Shown here: in pieces, positions 41,544-43,301 of the stretch | How positions within the stretch are numbered: position 1 is the stretch's first letter | Layout of the letters: each line of letters opens with the position of its first letter | NCBI GenBank assembly: GCA_050949705.1 | Contig: JBMNGG010000002.1 | Span: forward strand, 1-43,301 | Reading direction: 5' to 3' | Length of the DNA: 43,301 nt | Source of the DNA: JBMNGG01 sp050949705 | GTDB lineage: Bacteria > Bacillota > Thermosediminibacteria > Thermosediminibacterales > Tepidanaerobacteraceae | Translations under genes and position numbers: made by a program | The notes under the pieces: model-generated | The model's input: only the letters and a program-made list of their open reading frames with translations | The model's database searches: none | What the model was told of the DNA's origin: nothing

Positions 41544-41614
41544 AAAATCCCCCTCATCCCGTTTTTTGAAATAGGCACATTAGCTATGCCGGGTTAAAAT
41601 ACTATAACACTAAT

Positions 41615-43301
41615 TTAGTCTTTATCTATTATACTACACTGCAGGATTCCTGCATAGTTTTTATTTCGTCCAAAATCTTCTGAAAGCCTAAATAAAAGCT
41701 TAATACCTTTGCTATTTCTCGTTTTTAAAACAATAGTAGGTGTCTCTGCGCCAATAATATTCATCTGTCTTTCAAATGCAGCCGAAAGACCAACCAAAAC
41801 TTGGGGAGTCAGCTTATGTGTGTGGTGGAACTTTATATTTACTAAATTACCTTGTTGAATGATACTTGCAATCCTAAGTTTGCTTGCAATAACCTTTAAA
41901 CGAGATATCATTATAAGGTTTTCTCGTAGGTTCGGGAATATCTCCGAATCTGTCCTCCACTTCTTCCTCAAGGTCATCAGCTTCTTCCACTGTATCCACC
42001 GATGCAATACGTCGATAGATTTCCATCTTCTGAGCTGCATTGCTTATATATTCATCGGAAATATAAGCACTTATATCTAGTTCCAAAACAGGTTGTATTT
42101 CTTCTTCTTCTATTTCGCCTTTTATTTCTTTGACCGCTGCTTGCAGCAATTTTGTATAAAGATCATATCCCACTGCTAACATGTGGCCATGCTGCTCTCA
42201 GTTCCCTAAGACATTGCCTGAACCACGTATCTCTAGATCTCTTAATGCTATCTTAAAGCCCGATCCAAATTCGGTAAATTCCCGAATAGCAGAAAGTCGT
42301 TTTTCTGCCGCTTCACTAAGCATCTTATCTCGTTTATATGTTAAATATGCAAAACGCCTGACGGCTGGAACGGCCTACCCGGCCCCGCAGTTGGTAAAGT
42401 TGTGATAATCCCAGCTTATCAGCCGAAGTTACAATCAAAGTATTTACATTAGGTATGTCTAGCCCTGTCTCTATGATAGTAGTGCATACAAGTACATCAT
42501 ACTCATGTTCGTAAAAACCCATCATTATTTCTTCCAGTTCATCCTCATTCATCTGGCCATGGGCTACTGCAATTCTAGCTTCAGGTATTAACTTTTTTAA
42601 AATCTGTGCTTCATCATGGATAGACTGGGACTCTATTATAGACATAGTAGACCTGTCCGCCTCGGGACAATTCTCGAAGAATTGCATCCCGAATGAGTGA
42701 TTCATTGTGCTCAACAACATAGGTTTGAATGGGAAATCGGTCTTCGGGCGGTGTTTCTATAAGGCTCATATCTCTAACTCCACTCATAGCCATATGTAAA
42801 GTCCTTGGGATGGGTGTAGCTGTCAGAGTCAATACATCAACATTCTTCTTTAATTGTTTAATCTTTTCCTTATGCGACACACCGAAACGCTGTTCTTCAT
42901 CAACAACTAAAAGACCCAAGTCCTTAAATTTAACATCCTTTTGCAGTAGTCTATGAGTTCCTATAATTATGTCAATTGCTCCAGTTTTAAGTCTTGATAA
43001 AATATGTCGTTGCTCAGCCGGTGATTTAAAACGACTTATTGATTCAACTTTAACAGGAAATGACTCAAATCGTTCATAAAATGTATGAAAGTGTTGTTCA
43101 GCTAATATAGTAGTAGGTACTAACACTGCCACTTGTTTGCCATCCATTACTGCTTTAAAAGCAGCTCGCATAGCAACTTCGGTTTTACCGTAACCTACAT
43201 CGCCGCATAATAGTCGGTCCATAGGTCTATCTCTTTCCATATCTCTTTTAACTTCTTCAATAGCTGCTAATTGATCAGGAGTTTCTTCATATGGAAACAT
43301 A
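41615..43301 (-). CDS. mfd: Transcription-repair coupling factor Mfd, C-terminal part, frameshifted
   Basis: Mfd removes stalled RNA polymerase and recruits UvrA. Only the helicase and C-terminal regions are present; the 5' end lies beyond base 43301. Seen in order: Q-tip region PYEETPDQLAAIEEV, Walker A LLCGDVGYGKTEVAMRAAF, DEEQRFGV, motif III LTATPIPRTLHMAMSG, VVEHNESLIRDAILRE, TTIIETGLDIPN and QLYQLRGRVGRS, then the C-terminal D7 domain ending CSIIDKD. Apparent extra bases near 42628, 42352 and 41920, and an in-frame TGA near 42204 fixed by removing about three bases, break the frame. Order mfd-prsA-spoVT fits Clostridia. Confidence 0.9.

Noticed and set aside
42195..42206. In-frame TGA in mfd as a possible selenocysteine or other recoding site
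   Set aside because: It falls where Mfd has LG-x-EQHG with no Cys or Sec expected. Nearby one-base insertions and the repair by removing about three bases make sequence error much more likely.
1..43301. CRISPR arrays, insertion sequences, prophage, tRNA or rRNA genes
   Set aside because: I saw no direct-repeat arrays, transposase or phage proteins, and no recognisable tRNA or rRNA stretch; the window is filled by housekeeping and spore genes.

Overview
The window is a low-GC, gene-dense, almost entirely minus-strand stretch from an endospore-forming member of the Firmicutes, class Clostridia. Support comes from spore genes (spoVT, yabM/spoVB, yabP, yabQ, a SpoIID family gene), strong AGGAGG ribosome binding sites, many TTG and GTG starts, rpsD inside the alpha operon, and an EF-Tu with a Cys-rich insert that I recall from thermophilic Clostridia. 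A Thermoanaerobacter/Tepidanaerobacter-like anaerobe is my best guess, at low confidence.

Layout in the direction of transcription, from high to low coordinates. (1) 43301-39918: mfd (5' end outside the window), a prsA/surA-type foldase gene and spoVT. All three reading frames are broken by about 13 single-base insertions plus one small cluster, which looks like poor sequence rather than biology. (2) 39879-38311: pckA, the only plus-strand gene, closed by a bidirectional terminator. (3) 38092-32518: the sporulation/division cluster yabM, mazG, hup, spoIID-like, yabP, yabQ, divIC, yabR. It resembles the B. subtilis mfd-spoVT-yabMNOPQ-divIC-yabR order, but yabO (rqcP) is missing and hup plus spoIID sit in its place. 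(4) 32434-24011: a Ppx/GppA gene, then rpoB and rpoC with a strong promoter and an attenuator-like hairpin, then an L7Ae-type gene and a terminator. rplJ/rplL, the usual neighbours upstream of rpoB, are not here. (5) 23620-140: 41 genes without an obvious internal terminator, in the order str (rpsL, rpsG, fusA, tuf), S10, spc, alpha, the ECF transporter module ecfA1-ecfA2-ecfT, truA, rplM and rpsI, ended by a terminator at about 43-78. rpmD (L30) is missing between rpsE and rplO.

Together the genes build the translation apparatus (20 large-subunit and 14 small-subunit ribosomal proteins here, counting the L7Ae-type protein and not the KOW protein, plus IF-1, EF-Tu and EF-G), RNA polymerase alpha, beta and beta', the Sec channel, N-terminal Met removal, adenylate balance and tRNA pseudouridylation. 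A second block serves sporulation and division.

I did not find a novel defence, mobile or biosynthetic system. The points most worth checking are the insertion-ridden end of the window, the missing rpmD and yabO, leader and Shine-Dalgarno hairpins before rpoB and yabP, the heavy use of TTG starts, the Cys4 insert in EF-Tu and the long acidic tail of RpoB.
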